Source of the DNA: Bacillus alveayuensis
GTDB taxonomy: Bacteria > Bacillota > Bacilli > Bacillales > Aeribacillaceae
DNA length: 64,000 bases
Direction: 5' to 3'
Assembly: GCA_030812955.1 (NCBI GenBank)
Contig: JAUSTR010000007.1
Span: forward strand, 28,968-92,967
The notes beneath the pieces are model-generated. The model did no database searches, was not told the DNA's origin, and was given only the letters and a program-made list of their open reading frames with translations. This document shows, piece by piece, positions 36,063-44,614 of this stretch. Within the stretch, counting starts at the first letter, position 1. Every line of letters begins with the position of its first letter. The position numbers and the translations under genes are program-made.

Positions 36063-36182
36063 CTATTTCTTTTTGCGCCAGTATTCTTCACTCATGTCAT
36101 CTGCCCTTTTAGCGGCTTGAAATAAGCTTATATACCCGATTACACCCATTACCCAGGCGCCAATCAGAATGGCCCATACCAT
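36063..36182 (-). CDS. Small membrane protein (39 residues)
   Basis: A 40-codon frame with GGAG ten bases before its ATG encodes MVWAILIGAWVMGVIGYISL followed by FQAAKRADDMSEEYWRKKK. One membrane-spanning helix (about residues 2-20) is followed by a charged cytoplasmic tail. The composition is protein-like and the gene sits alone on the minus strand between the PTS unit and manA. I do not recognise a family. It is a plausible real small protein. Confidence 0.6.
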   Translation of the reverse strand: MVWAILIGAWVMGVIGYISLFQAAKRADDMSEEYWRKKK

Positions 36183-36374
36183 TGTTGATCATCTCCAATA
36201 TAAAAAAAGGTTATTATAACAGTATATTCAAGTATGTTTGTGCACATACACGGTGTACGGTGATATTATTTCTTGAATTTCCATATTTTTTTGTTCAATA
36301 TAGATATTGAAAAATGAACGAGATATCATTCGGTTTTTCTATCTCTTTTATTAATAGAAAGGAAGAAACATATA

Positions 36375-37343
36375 ATGAAGCACCAACCTATTTTTTTAAA
36401 ACCTATTTTCAAAGATCGCATTTGGGGCGGAGCAGCGCTTAAAGAACAATTTGGTTATGACATTCCATCAAATACGACAGGAGAGTGCTGGGCGATTTCC
36501 GCTCATCCAAATGGACAAAGTATTGTCGCAGAGGGTGAGTTCAAAGGAAAAACACTTGGTGAACTTTGGGATGACCATCGTGAATTGTTTGGCAACCTTG
36601 AAGGAGAAAAGTTTCCGTTATTAACGAAAATTTTAGATGCGAATAAAGATTTGTCCGTACAAGTTCACCCGGATGATGAGTATGCCAATGAACATGAAAA
36701 TGGCGAATTCGGGAAAACAGAGTGTTGGTATATCATTGACTGTAAAGAAAATGCGGAAATGGTTTATGGTCATAACGCGAAAAGCAAGGAAGAGCTTGTT
36801 GAAATGATTGAAAACGGCAAGTGGAACGACCTGCTTCGCAGAGTCAAAATAAAACCAGGTGACTTCTTCTATGTCCCAAGCGGAACGATTCATGCACTTT
36901 GTGAAGGAACTCTTGTTCTTGAAACACAGCAAAGCTCTGACACAACTTATCGAGTTTACGATTATGATCGCGTTGATGCAAACGGAAACAAGCGTGAGCT
37001 CCATCTGGAAAAAGCGATTGATGTCACAACCATTCCCCATAACGATCCAGTGCTAAACATTTTGACAGAAGAAAAAGAAGGTGTACGGATTACAACATTT
37101 ATCGAAGCTGAATACTTTTCCGTCTATAAATGGGAAATCAATGGAACAGCCGCTTTAACCCGAAATGCCCCGTTTTTAATCGTCAGTGTCATCGATGGAG
37201 AAGGAAAAGTCATCATAAACGACGAAGCATATGAATGGAAAAAAGGAGACCATTTTATCATACCAGCTGCCATAAAGGACTTTATTGTAGAAGGAAAAGC
37301 CGAATGGATCGTCTCTCTCCCTTCACTGATAAACGGAAAATAA
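36375..37343 (+). CDS. manA: Mannose-6-phosphate isomerase, class I
   Basis: Cytosolic zinc enzyme of 322 residues interconverting mannose-6-phosphate and fructose-6-phosphate, linking mannose uptake to glycolysis. Cupin zinc ligands are visible as Gln96 and His98 (SVQVHPDDEY), Glu116 (GKTECWY) and His173 (VPSGTIHAL). Length and motifs match Bacillus ManA/GmuF/Pmi. AGAAAGGAAG lies just upstream of the ATG. It follows the PTS genes but is separated by a terminator and the small minus-strand gene, so it is probably transcribed separately. Confidence 0.9.
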   Translation: MKHQPIFLKPIFKDRIWGGAALKEQFGYDIPSNTTGECWAISAHPNGQSIVAEGEFKGKTLGELWDDHRELFGNLEGEKFPLLTKILDANKDLSVQVHPDDEYANEHENGEFGKTECWYIIDCKENAEMVYGHNAKSKEELVEMIENGKWNDLLRRVKIKPGDFFYVPSGTIHALCEGTLVLETQQSSDTTYRVYDYDRVDANGNKRELHLEKAIDVTTIPHNDPVLNILTEEKEGVRITTFIEAEYFSVYKWEINGTAALTRNAPFLIVSVIDGEGKVIINDEAYEWKKGDHFIIPAAIKDFIVEGKAEWIVSLPSLINGK

Positions 37344-37395
37344 CACAAGCTAGTCGGCGCGAGGATGTTTGGATTAACTGAAAGTGACTAAAAAA

Positions 37396-37445
37396 GGGCT
37401 GCTTGTAAGTCAATTATTTTTGGTTATAAGCAGCCCCATTTGTTG
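37396..37445 (+). terminator. Terminator of manA
   Basis: GGGCTGCTTGTAA pairs with TTATAAGCAGCCC (one mismatch) about 50 bases after the stop, followed by a T-rich tail. Confidence 0.65.
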
Positions 37446-37548
37446 TTATGTATATGAGTTGCGATTTGTAAAGTATTTTGGACAGAAATTTGTTTAACAA
37501 TATGTAAGATTAAGTATTCTGATAATATGTTGGTGAAAACTCAAATGA

Positions 37549-37785
37549 CGAAATATATCAAAGAAGATAAATCAAATTGCCCACCAATCTGACCGTATTC
37601 ACAATCAAGATGGACAAAACACTATTTCTTAAGAAGAGGTTGCAAAGTACATTGATTTTAATGAAAGTTTTGTTCAAAAGATTCATAGCTTGTTCATGAA
37701 TGAAGAGGAAAGAATAAATTGGGATAATAAAAGAAAACGTAAGCTGTATGTCCTAGGACCAGACCCTAGGACAGCTTATTCATAA
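37549..37785 (+). pseudogene. Possible degenerate small gene
   Basis: One frame reads INQIAHQSDRIHNQDGQNTI, a TAA stop at 37630, then EEVAKYIDFNESFVQKIHSL and FMNEEERINWDNKRKRKLYV to a stop at 37783. The composition is protein-like, but there is no RBS or clean start; an out-of-frame ATG at 37545 suggests a frameshift too. I do not recognise the family. The 3' end overlaps the LysR gene and its terminator stem. Confidence 0.3.
37739..37776 (-). terminator. Terminator-like stem after the LysR gene
   Basis: TCCTAGG/CCTAGGA with an outer AAGCTG/CAGCTT pairing just beyond the LysR stop on the minus strand, followed by ACGTTTTCTTTTATT. Confidence 0.5.
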
Positions 37786-38679
37786 ATGAACCAACTCAGA
37801 TTTTAGCATTTCAAGAAAATTGGTAGCACTTTTCGATAAGTAACGGTTTTTTTGAAAAATAATGGCGGCTTCTGCTTGAATAGACGAATCCTCGATCTCA
37901 AGCATTGTGATGTTCGGTAGTTGAAAAGTTGAGACTGCTGATTTTGGGACAATGGTTGCACCTACACCTGCTGCAACTAAAGAAAATAGAATAGTGACAT
38001 CAGGACACTCACACACGACTGTCGGCTTAAATCCATGGTGTTGACATTCGTTCACGACCATTTCATACTGCCCTTTGCCGCTTACCCGATGTAAAAGGAG
38101 CAAGGGTATTTCTTTCATATCTCGCATTCGAATAGAGTGACGTTCATAATTCCATGATTTTGGTAAAACTGCCACATATGGATCACTAGGAAGTTGAATT
38201 GTTTCATATTCATCAGAGCCAATAGGTAATCGTACAATTCCTACTTCAATATCTCTATTTTGTAGAAACTCACTTATAAGAAAAGTATCACCTTCTCTAA
38301 GGTGGATTTTAACATTGGGGAATTTGTCGTGAAAATTCCGTAACGTTTTCGGTAAATAATAAAAGCATGATTTAACACATCCTATGGAAAGGGTGCCTCT
38401 TAATCCGCTGCTTGTTTCTTGAACTTCTAGAATCATTTCATCTAACTGATGAAGGAAATGTTTTGTCCTTTGATAAAATATTTTCCCAGCTTCCGTTAGC
38501 TCAAGTTTCTTCCCTTTTCTATCTAACAATGTAATCCCGAGTGTTTCTTCTAACTGTTTCAAGGATTGACTTAATGGCGGCTGCGCCATATGCAGTTTTT
38601 TTGCAGCCCGTGTAATCTGTCCTTCTTCAACAATCGTTGAAAAATATTTAAGCTGTTTGATATCAATCAACGCTATCAC
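37780..38679 (-). CDS. LysR-family transcriptional regulator
   Basis: Regulator of about 299 residues. The N-terminal winged HTH (DIKQLKYFSTIVEEGQITRAAKKLHMAQPPLSQSL reads as two adjoining helices) is typical of LysR. A periplasmic-binding-like effector domain starts at LRGTLSIGCVKSC and is the type that binds aromatic or dicarboxylic inducers. The start is uncertain: a GTG at 38679 or TTG at 38670 near GGGGA fits the family N-terminus better than the ATG at 38736, which lacks an RBS. It is divergent from hpaB, so it probably controls the 4-HPA genes from the shared 180-bp region. Confidence 0.82.
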   Translation of the reverse strand: MIALIDIKQLKYFSTIVEEGQITRAAKKLHMAQPPLSQSLKQLEETLGITLLDRKGKKLELTEAGKIFYQRTKHFLHQLDEMILEVQETSSGLRGTLSIGCVKSCFYYLPKTLRNFHDKFPNVKIHLREGDTFLISEFLQNRDIEVGIVRLPIGSDEYETIQLPSDPYVAVLPKSWNYERHSIRMRDMKEIPLLLLHRVSGKGQYEMVVNECQHHGFKPTVVCECPDVTILFSLVAAGVGATIVPKSAVSTFQLPNITMLEIEDSSIQAEAAIIFQKNRYLSKSATNFLEMLKSELVHL

Positions 38680-38733
38680 CCAATCCCCATGTATATTTTT
38701 TTTATATAAAAAACAAACAATTTTAATATTTTT

Positions 38734-38760
38734 CATATATGATATCGTATGTTATATTAT
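38734..38760. promoter_or_regulatory. ATATATGAT-type palindromic AT site upstream of hpaB
   Basis: CATATATGATATCGTATG with a following TTATATTAT shares its ATATATGAT half with sites near 40352, 41988 and 49192. It lies between the divergent LysR and hpaB genes. Confidence 0.4.
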
Positions 38761-38816
38761 TTTTGAAGATTCTAATAACTAAAAGTTTTTAAAAAACTCT
38801 AATCTTCTTGTTGAAT

Positions 38817-38830
38817 TGTATCCGCTTTCA
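38817..38830 (+). promoter_or_regulatory. cre site upstream of hpaB
   Basis: TGTATCCGCTTTCA fits TGWAANCGNTNWCA at 13 of 14 positions, 26 bases before the hpaB start codon. It implies CcpA repression of 4-HPA catabolism when sugars are present. Confidence 0.6.
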
Positions 38831-38856
38831 CAATAATCTTTAGGAGGGGATGGGAA

Positions 38857-40317
38857 ATGCCAGCAAAAACAGGTAAAGAGTATAAAGAACGGATAAAAAA
38901 ATCAAAAAACAATATTTACATTCACGGGGAAAAAGTGGACGACGTCACAGAGCATCCGGCCTTTAAAAATGTGATTGATTCGATGGCAAGACTTTACGAT
39001 CTTCAATATGAAAAGCCAGAAAAAATGCTTTATACTTCACCAACAACTGGAGAAAAAGTTGGGATGACGTATATTCAGCCAAGAACGAAAGAAGAATTAA
39101 TTGCAAGACGTGAAGCGATACAAGAATGGGCACGTACTTCAGCCGGTATGATGGGGCGTTCTCCTGATTATTTGAACGCAGAAGTAATGGCAATGGGAGT
39201 GGCAAACGATCTTTTTGCTGAAGATGACCCGATGTTTGCTGAAAATGCAAGAAAGTATTATGAATATGCCAGAGAAAATGATATTTCTTTAACACATACT
39301 TTAATTCATCCGCAAGTCAACCGTTCCAAAGCTCAGCATGAACAAAAGGATGCGAATGTTTCCTTACATCTAGTCGAAAAAAATAAAGATGGAATTATTG
39401 TCGATGGGATTCGTTTGTTAGCTACACAAGGCGGTATAACGGATGAAATTTTAGTATTTCCATCAACTGTGAAAAAAGCAGGAGAAAAAGATGATCCTTA
39501 TTCATTAGCATTTGCTATTCCAAACAATACTCCTGGTTTAAAATTTATTTGTCGTGAAGCCTTTGATTATGAAAAAAGTCATTGGGATCATCCACTAGGT
39601 TCTCGATTTGAAGAAGGAGATGCAATCGTTTCTTTTGAAAACGTATTCGTGCCATGGGAACGCGTATTTGTTTGTGGTAATTCATCTATTTGTAATAGAA
39701 CATTCCGCGACACAAACGCTGTCGTTCATATGTCACACCAAGTTGTATCAAAAAATGTTGTTAAAACCGAATTTCTCCTTGGTGTCGTATTATCCATTAT
39801 CGATGCAATTGGAATTGAGCAGTTTCAGCATGTAAAAGATAAAGGAACCGAAATAATGCTAGTGCTTGAGACTATGCGCAGTCATCTATATCGAGCGGAG
39901 CATAATGCAAAGCTTGATAAATGGGGAACGATGACACCAGACTTCGAGGCGCTTGATGCTGCACGAAATTGGTATCCAAGGATATATCCGCGTTTAACAG
40001 AAATTTTACGTATTTTAGGAGCTTCTGGATTAATGGCTATCCCGACAGAAGCAGATTTCAATCATGAAGAAATCGGTCCAATTGTCAGAAGAGCGATGCA
40101 AGGAGCAAATATTGATGGATATGAGCGAGTGCAATTATTCCGCTTAGCTTGGGATATGACGATGAGTGCATTTGGAAGTCGTCAAATCCATTATGAATAC
40201 TATTTCTTTGGCGACCCAATCCGCATGGGCATGGTTTACTTTGATAATTATGAAAAAGATTATTATAAAAACTTGGTTCGTGAATTTTTAGGAACTTCAA
40301 AAGTTACAAGTTACTAA
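38857..40317 (+). CDS. hpaB: 4-hydroxyphenylacetate 3-monooxygenase, oxygenase component
   Basis: FADH2-dependent hydroxylase of 486 residues that converts 4-hydroxyphenylacetate to 3,4-dihydroxyphenylacetate, the first step of the meta pathway. The acyl-CoA-dehydrogenase-like fold of the HpaB family is recognisable from MGRSPDYLN, THTLIHPQVNRS, EILVFPS, FENVFVPWERVF and the C-terminal FGSRQIHYEYYFFGDP. Length matches family members. AGGAGGGG precedes the ATG. Reduced flavin would be delivered by the HpaC-like reductase encoded next. LysR, an ATATATGAT site and a cre site lie upstream. Confidence 0.93.
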   Translation: MPAKTGKEYKERIKKSKNNIYIHGEKVDDVTEHPAFKNVIDSMARLYDLQYEKPEKMLYTSPTTGEKVGMTYIQPRTKEELIARREAIQEWARTSAGMMGRSPDYLNAEVMAMGVANDLFAEDDPMFAENARKYYEYARENDISLTHTLIHPQVNRSKAQHEQKDANVSLHLVEKNKDGIIVDGIRLLATQGGITDEILVFPSTVKKAGEKDDPYSLAFAIPNNTPGLKFICREAFDYEKSHWDHPLGSRFEEGDAIVSFENVFVPWERVFVCGNSSICNRTFRDTNAVVHMSHQVVSKNVVKTEFLLGVVLSIIDAIGIEQFQHVKDKGTEIMLVLETMRSHLYRAEHNAKLDKWGTMTPDFEALDAARNWYPRIYPRLTEILRILGASGLMAIPTEADFNHEEIGPIVRRAMQGANIDGYERVQLFRLAWDMTMSAFGSRQIHYEYYFFGDPIRMGMVYFDNYEKDYYKNLVREFLGTSKVTSY

Positions 40318-40351
40318 AGTTAGAGAATGAATCATTTTCATCTATCCCGTT

Positions 40352-40383
40352 TATAATATATAATATTATATATGATAATATAC
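40352..40383. promoter_or_regulatory. ATATATGAT-type site upstream of hpaC
   Basis: TATAATATATAATATTATA followed by TATGATAATATAC; read on the minus strand it aligns with the site at 41985 (ATCATATAT[A/G]AT...). It sits between hpaB and the hpaC unit. Confidence 0.45.
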
Positions 40384-40475
40384 AAAACTACAGTTACATG
40401 ATTAGATTGATTAAGGCGTATAAATGTTAAGTAGTTTTATAAGAAAAGAGTAGCGGTCATGAATCGAGCTTTGGT

Positions 40476-40505
40476 AGGAGCAGAACAATTTGCTCCTCCT
40501 TTTTA
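40476..40505 (+). terminator. Terminator after hpaB
   Basis: AGGAGCA-GAACAATT-TGCTCCT forms a 7-bp stem followed by CCTTTTTA. It implies that hpaC and the following genes have their own promoter. Confidence 0.6.
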
Positions 40506-40610
40506 TCCAAATAATAGAAAATAAATGGCGATTTGCTACATTCAAGCTTTGTGAAAAGATGGAGAAAATGCCTAAACAGGAACGGGCAAAAATGAAGGAG
40601 GATGAAAGAG

Positions 40611-41087
40611 ATGGATGATCGTACATTTAGAAATGCAATGGGGAAATTTGCAACAGGAGTGACCGTTATTACGACTTCTCAAAATGGAGAAGTACGTGGA
40701 ATGACCGCAAATGCATTTATGTCTGTATCGTTAGATCCGAAGCTAGTTCTTATTTCTGTTGGTGAAAAGGCTAAAATGAATGAAATGATTAAAGAGACCG
40801 GAAAGTTTACGGTCAACATTTTGTCTGAAGATCAGAAGGAAATGTCAATGCTTTTTGCGGGACAGTTAAAGGAAGATCGAAAAGTAGATTTTGATTGGAT
40901 TGATGGCCATCCAATTTTACCGAACTCGCTAGCAAGCATTTTATGTGATGTATATGATGCGCATATTGCTGGCGACCATACTTTATATATTGGCAAAGTA
41001 ACAAATATTCATATGAATGATGGAGATCCATTGTTATTCTTTGAAGGAAAATATAGAAATATAGCTAATCCTTCGAATGTGGGGTGA
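40611..41087 (+). CDS. hpaC: Flavin reductase component of 4-HPA monooxygenase
   Basis: Flavin:NAD(P)H reductase-like FMN-binding protein of 158 residues that supplies FADH2 to HpaB. The opening FRNAMGKFATGVTVITT, MTANAFMSVSLDPKLVLISV and the GDHTLYIGKV histidine motif are standard for the HpaC/flavin-reductase family. The ATG at 40611 lies 9 bases after GGAGG; the ATG at 40602 has no spacing from the RBS. It is separated from hpaB by a terminator and an AT-rich operator-like site, but is tightly linked to the FAD-synthetase-like gene that follows 4 bases later. Confidence 0.88.
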   Translation: MDDRTFRNAMGKFATGVTVITTSQNGEVRGMTANAFMSVSLDPKLVLISVGEKAKMNEMIKETGKFTVNILSEDQKEMSMLFAGQLKEDRKVDFDWIDGHPILPNSLASILCDVYDAHIAGDHTLYIGKVTNIHMNDGDPLLFFEGKYRNIANPSNVG

Positions 41088-41091
41088 ATCG

Positions 41092-41964
41092 ATGGAGGTC
41101 ATCCATATCGATAGGAAAATGAGTTTTCATGACCATCAATTTGAACCATGTGTCATGGCTCTAGGTTTTTTTGATGGTATCCATTTAGGTCATAGAAAAA
41201 TTATTGAAACAGCCAAGCAAATTGCAATAGAAAAAAATTTAACACTGGCTGTTATGACGTTTTTTCCACATCCAAGTCAAATTATTCAAACAGATAAGAA
41301 AGTGTGTTCATATCTTTCTCCTCTTTCAGTCAAAAAAGAAATTTTTGCTGAATTAGGAGTTGAAAAATTATTCATTGTAAACTTTGATATGGATTTTGCG
41401 AAAATAACCCATGAGCAATTTGTGCACCAATTTCTTAAAAAGTTAATGTGCAAACATGCGGTTGCTGGTTTCGACTTTACGTTCGGCTATAAAGGGAAAG
41501 GAAATATGCAGAGACTAGAAGAGGGTGGAAAAGGGTTATTTGAAGTCACAGCTGTTTCGGAAATGAAATATAAAAATAAAAAAATAAGCTCTACAATGAT
41601 TCGCCATTTGCTCATTTCAGGTATGGTACATGAGATTCCTTATTATTTGGGAGATTACTATTCAATATTAGGTACTATTCATCAATTGTCAGAGCAAACT
41701 AAGGGGGCAAAATCTTTTAAAATTCTAATAAATGAAGAATATATGCTTCCGAAATCAGGTATTTATGATGCTCGATTAGTATTGGAGGGCAGCATATATA
41801 ATTGTATGATTCATATATCAGAAAAAACTCTTAATATTTTAGAAGGTGCTGTGATTGGATTTGATGATATGAGTAGCGATGAGATCGCGAAAATAAAATT
41901 TATAAAGAGATTACCAATAAAAGATATAAAAAACTTTTTCGAAAATATGCAGTTAGCTATATAA
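41092..41964 (+). CDS. FAD synthetase (RibF-like) family protein
   Basis: Protein of 290 residues with the nucleotidyltransferase domain of bifunctional riboflavin kinase/FAD synthetase: ALGFFDGIHLGHRKII, MTFFPHPSQII, FDFTFGYKGKG and STMIRHLLISG motifs. The C-terminal part is short and diverged from the riboflavin kinase domain, so it may only adenylate FMN. Within a catabolic cluster whose oxygenase needs FAD, a second, dedicated FAD-forming enzyme makes sense. It starts 4 bases after hpaC, with GGGGTGA upstream. The housekeeping ribF is presumably elsewhere. Confidence 0.8.
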   Translation: MEVIHIDRKMSFHDHQFEPCVMALGFFDGIHLGHRKIIETAKQIAIEKNLTLAVMTFFPHPSQIIQTDKKVCSYLSPLSVKKEIFAELGVEKLFIVNFDMDFAKITHEQFVHQFLKKLMCKHAVAGFDFTFGYKGKGNMQRLEEGGKGLFEVTAVSEMKYKNKKISSTMIRHLLISGMVHEIPYYLGDYYSILGTIHQLSEQTKGAKSFKILINEEYMLPKSGIYDARLVLEGSIYNCMIHISEKTLNILEGAVIGFDDMSSDEIAKIKFIKRLPIKDIKNFFENMQLAI

Positions 41965-41984
41965 CGATTATTTTTTTATTTGAA

Positions 41985-42010
41985 ATCATATATGATTATA
42001 TATATAATAA
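41985..42010. promoter_or_regulatory. ATATATGAT-type site upstream of the dapA-like gene
   Basis: ATCATATATGATT followed by ATATATATAATAA. Its 23-bp core (41988-42010) differs at one base from the site at 49192-49214 upstream of the TRAP genes. It lies about 60 bases before the start codon. Confidence 0.55.
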
Positions 42011-42070
42011 AGTAAAGTTTTCAGTTTTTTCGAAATTATTTATGAGAATAACGATAGGAGGTATATATCT

Positions 42071-42988
42071 ATGTCTTACGAAGAAATAAAACAAAGATTA
42101 AAAGGTTCGATTGCACCAGTGGTGACACCTTTTGATCAAGATGGGAATATCGACTTTGAAACAATGAAAGGTTTAATTAATTGGCAAATTGAAAGCGGAA
42201 GTCACGGGATTTCTGTAACGGGAACATCAGGGGAACCGAGTTCTTTAACAATTGAAGAACGGAAACAAGTCATGAAGATGGCGAAAGAAACAGTAAACGG
42301 GCGTGTGCCATTTGTACCTGCAACTGGATCGACTAACCATGCTGAAGCTCTTGAATTAACGAAATTCGCTCAGGAAATTGGGGCAGATGCGGCAATGGTG
42401 ATTGTTCCTTATTATAATAAGCCGTCGCAGCATGCATTATATAAACACTTTAAAGCTATCGCAGATTCTGTAGATATACCGATTATTATTTACAACATTC
42501 CAGGACGAACAGCCATGAATTTAGAAGTCCAAACGATGGCCCGTTTAGCAGAGGACTGTTCAAATATTATTGGTGTAAAAGAATCCAATAAAGACTTTGA
42601 ACATGTAAACCGTGTACTGCACGCTTGCGGAAGAGACTTCCTCCTATTCTCTGGTATTGAGCTATTATGCTATCCAATGTTAGCTATTGGAGGAGCTGGA
42701 TCTATTAGTGCAACAGCAAATATCGTTCCAGGAAAAGTAGCTGAAATGCATAATGCTTGGTTTGAAGGGGATGTGAAACGAGCTCAGGACCTTCATTTTG
42801 AATTAATGGAGTTAAATGATGTTTTATTTATTGAAACGAATCCAGGGCCAGTTAAGGCAGCATTAGGAATGCTTGGTAAAATTACACCAAAGCTCAGACT
42901 CCCACTTGACCTGCCATCAGAGGAAAATCAAGAAAAAATAAAGCAAACATTAGTGAAATATCAATTGTTAAGCAAAGTGAAAAGCTAA
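42071..42988 (+). CDS. DapA-family class I aldolase, candidate terminal lyase of 4-HPA pathway
   Basis: TIM-barrel lyase of 305 residues of the dihydrodipicolinate synthase/N-acetylneuraminate lyase superfamily. The Schiff-base lysine is Lys170 (IIGVKESNKDF), the catalytic tyrosine Tyr141 (IIIYNIPGRTAMN) and the carboxylate-binding loop GTSGEPSSL at about 51-59. A true lysine-pathway DapA would not be expected here. Family members include hydratase-aldolases that release pyruvate, so it may replace HpaI (and perhaps HpaH) by cleaving the C7 oxo-diacid to pyruvate and succinate semialdehyde. That role is inference from context. GATAGGAGG precedes the ATG. Confidence 0.78.
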   Translation: MSYEEIKQRLKGSIAPVVTPFDQDGNIDFETMKGLINWQIESGSHGISVTGTSGEPSSLTIEERKQVMKMAKETVNGRVPFVPATGSTNHAEALELTKFAQEIGADAAMVIVPYYNKPSQHALYKHFKAIADSVDIPIIIYNIPGRTAMNLEVQTMARLAEDCSNIIGVKESNKDFEHVNRVLHACGRDFLLFSGIELLCYPMLAIGGAGSISATANIVPGKVAEMHNAWFEGDVKRAQDLHFELMELNDVLFIETNPGPVKAALGMLGKITPKLRLPLDLPSEENQEKIKQTLVKYQLLSKVKS

Positions 42989-43036
42989 CATTTTGTAGTA
43001 AAGGAGTGTCGCATAGTCAATCAAGGGGTGAGGCAA

Positions 43037-43828
43037 ATGGTTAAGGCTTTTTTAAAAATATCGGGAATGCCTCATATAACGGAAGCTGAGGTAGACCCAG
43101 TAAACAATACAGTTATATTAAACGGTGCTTCTTATCGTGCTAATGAGATTTTATTGGAAGCGCCTATATCCGGTACGATATATGGGGTTTTGCTAAATTA
43201 TGAAGGAGAATATGAAAAATATCGTGAAAAAATGGAACATCCTCCTTATCAAGAACCCCCGAAAGCTCCTATTTTATATATAAAGCCTGCCAATACATTA
43301 AACATTTGTGGAGGTTCGATCCCGTTGCCACAAGATGCGTCTCATTTACAAATGGGAGCAGCTCTGGGGGTTGTCTTTGGCAAAATGGCAACAAAGGTAA
43401 ATGTAGAAAACGCCCTCGATTATGTGGTCGGTTATACGATTGTAAATGATGTTACGATTCCGCATGAAAGCATTTATCGTCCAGCTATAAAAGAACGGGC
43501 AAGAGATGGTTTTTCTCCGATTGGGCCATGGGTAATTGATAAAAAAGCAATCGACAATCCCAACACATTAAATATTCAAGTAGAAGTGAATGGAAATTTA
43601 GTTCAGAGCAATCATACAGGAAATTTAATACGTCCTGTTGAGCAGTTAATTGCTGATATTACTGATTTTATGACGTTTTATCAGGGAGATGTATTGTTAG
43701 TAGGAGTTCCCGAAAATGCCCCCATTGTGACAGCAGGAGATAAGGTGCGAATTGAAATTGAAGGTATTGGTAGTCTTGAAAATTCTGTTGTACATGAGAA
43801 CGAATGGATGAGGGGGGCTTTAAGATGA
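43037..43828 (+). CDS. FAH-family isomerase/decarboxylase or hydratase (HpaG N-half type)
   Basis: Fumarylacetoacetate-hydrolase superfamily protein of 263 residues. It follows the family layout with LGVVFGKMATKV, VVGYTIVNDVTI, GFSPIGPWVIDKK and GDVLLVGVPE. It is one of a pair equivalent to the two halves of enteric HpaG (2-hydroxyhepta-2,4-diene-1,7-dioate isomerase / OPET decarboxylase). Some metal-ligand positions look less conserved than in the next gene, as in HpaG1. The ATG at 43037 follows AGGGGTGAGG. It overlaps the next gene by 4 bases (ATGA), so the two chains are probably co-translated and associate. Confidence 0.78.
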   Translation: MVKAFLKISGMPHITEAEVDPVNNTVILNGASYRANEILLEAPISGTIYGVLLNYEGEYEKYREKMEHPPYQEPPKAPILYIKPANTLNICGGSIPLPQDASHLQMGAALGVVFGKMATKVNVENALDYVVGYTIVNDVTIPHESIYRPAIKERARDGFSPIGPWVIDKKAIDNPNTLNIQVEVNGNLVQSNHTGNLIRPVEQLIADITDFMTFYQGDVLLVGVPENAPIVTAGDKVRIEIEGIGSLENSVVHENEWMRGALR

Positions 43829-44559
43829 AACGCTCACGTGTTGCCTTTAATGGAACAGTCTATGATGCAGTAGAGGATAATGGTTTTCTTAAATTAAGCG
43901 ACGGCCGTATTGTTAAGGAGGGGGAAGTGGTTTGGCTTCCGCCAGTACAGCCAAGAACCATTTTTGCCTTAGGATTAAACTATGCGGATCACGCAAAAGA
44001 GCTTTTATTTGAGGCCCCGAAAGAACCGCTTGTTTTTTTAAAAGGCCCCAATACTCTTATTGGTCATCGTTCTGAAACGAAAAGGCCTAGTGATGCAACG
44101 TTTATGCATTATGAATGTGAATTAGTGGCGGTTATTGGGAAAATGGCTCGAAATGTGAAGGCGGAAGATGCTTACGATTATGTGTTAGGATACACCGTTG
44201 CGAATGACTATGCGATTCGAGATTACTTAGAAAACTATTATCGTCCGAATTTTCGTGTTAAAAACCGTGATACGTGCACACCAATTGGCCCTTGGCTTGT
44301 CGATAAAGAGGACGTAGCCGATCCGATGAATTTAACATTGCGAACATTTGTAAATGGTACATTGGTACAAGAAGGTAGCACTCGAGATATGATTTTTACG
44401 ATTCCAAAATTAATTGAATATTTAAGCAGCTATATGACTCTTAATCGTGGGGATATGATCCTGACTGGAACACCGAAAGGATCTGTCAATGTGAAGGCTG
44501 GAGATGAAGTCGTAACAGAAATAGAAGGAATTGGACGATTAGTCAATTACTTAATTTAA
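43825..44559 (+). CDS. hpaG: FAH-family HpaG C-half type isomerase/decarboxylase
   Basis: FAH-superfamily enzyme of 244 residues with the full metal site pattern: ALGLNYADHAKE, FMHYECELVAVIG, VLGYTVANDYAIRDY, TCTPIGPWLVD and GDMILTGTPKG. It should decarboxylate 5-oxopent-3-ene-1,2,5-tricarboxylate and isomerise the product in homoprotocatechuate breakdown. AGGGGGG lies ahead of the ATG at 43825, inside the end of the preceding gene. Exact division of labour between the two FAH chains cannot be read from the sequence. Confidence 0.82.
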   Translation: MKRSRVAFNGTVYDAVEDNGFLKLSDGRIVKEGEVVWLPPVQPRTIFALGLNYADHAKELLFEAPKEPLVFLKGPNTLIGHRSETKRPSDATFMHYECELVAVIGKMARNVKAEDAYDYVLGYTVANDYAIRDYLENYYRPNFRVKNRDTCTPIGPWLVDKEDVADPMNLTLRTFVNGTLVQEGSTRDMIFTIPKLIEYLSSYMTLNRGDMILTGTPKGSVNVKAGDEVVTEIEGIGRLVNYLI

Positions 44560-44614
44560 TTTAATAGAGATCTCCTTAGGATACCATTTGAAAATTTTAA
44601 AGGGGAGACGTTAA

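Noticed and set aside
42071..42988. Housekeeping DapA of lysine synthesis
   Set aside because: It is embedded in a catabolic cluster with an operator shared with the TRAP genes and has no lysine-pathway neighbours; I keep only the superfamily assignment.
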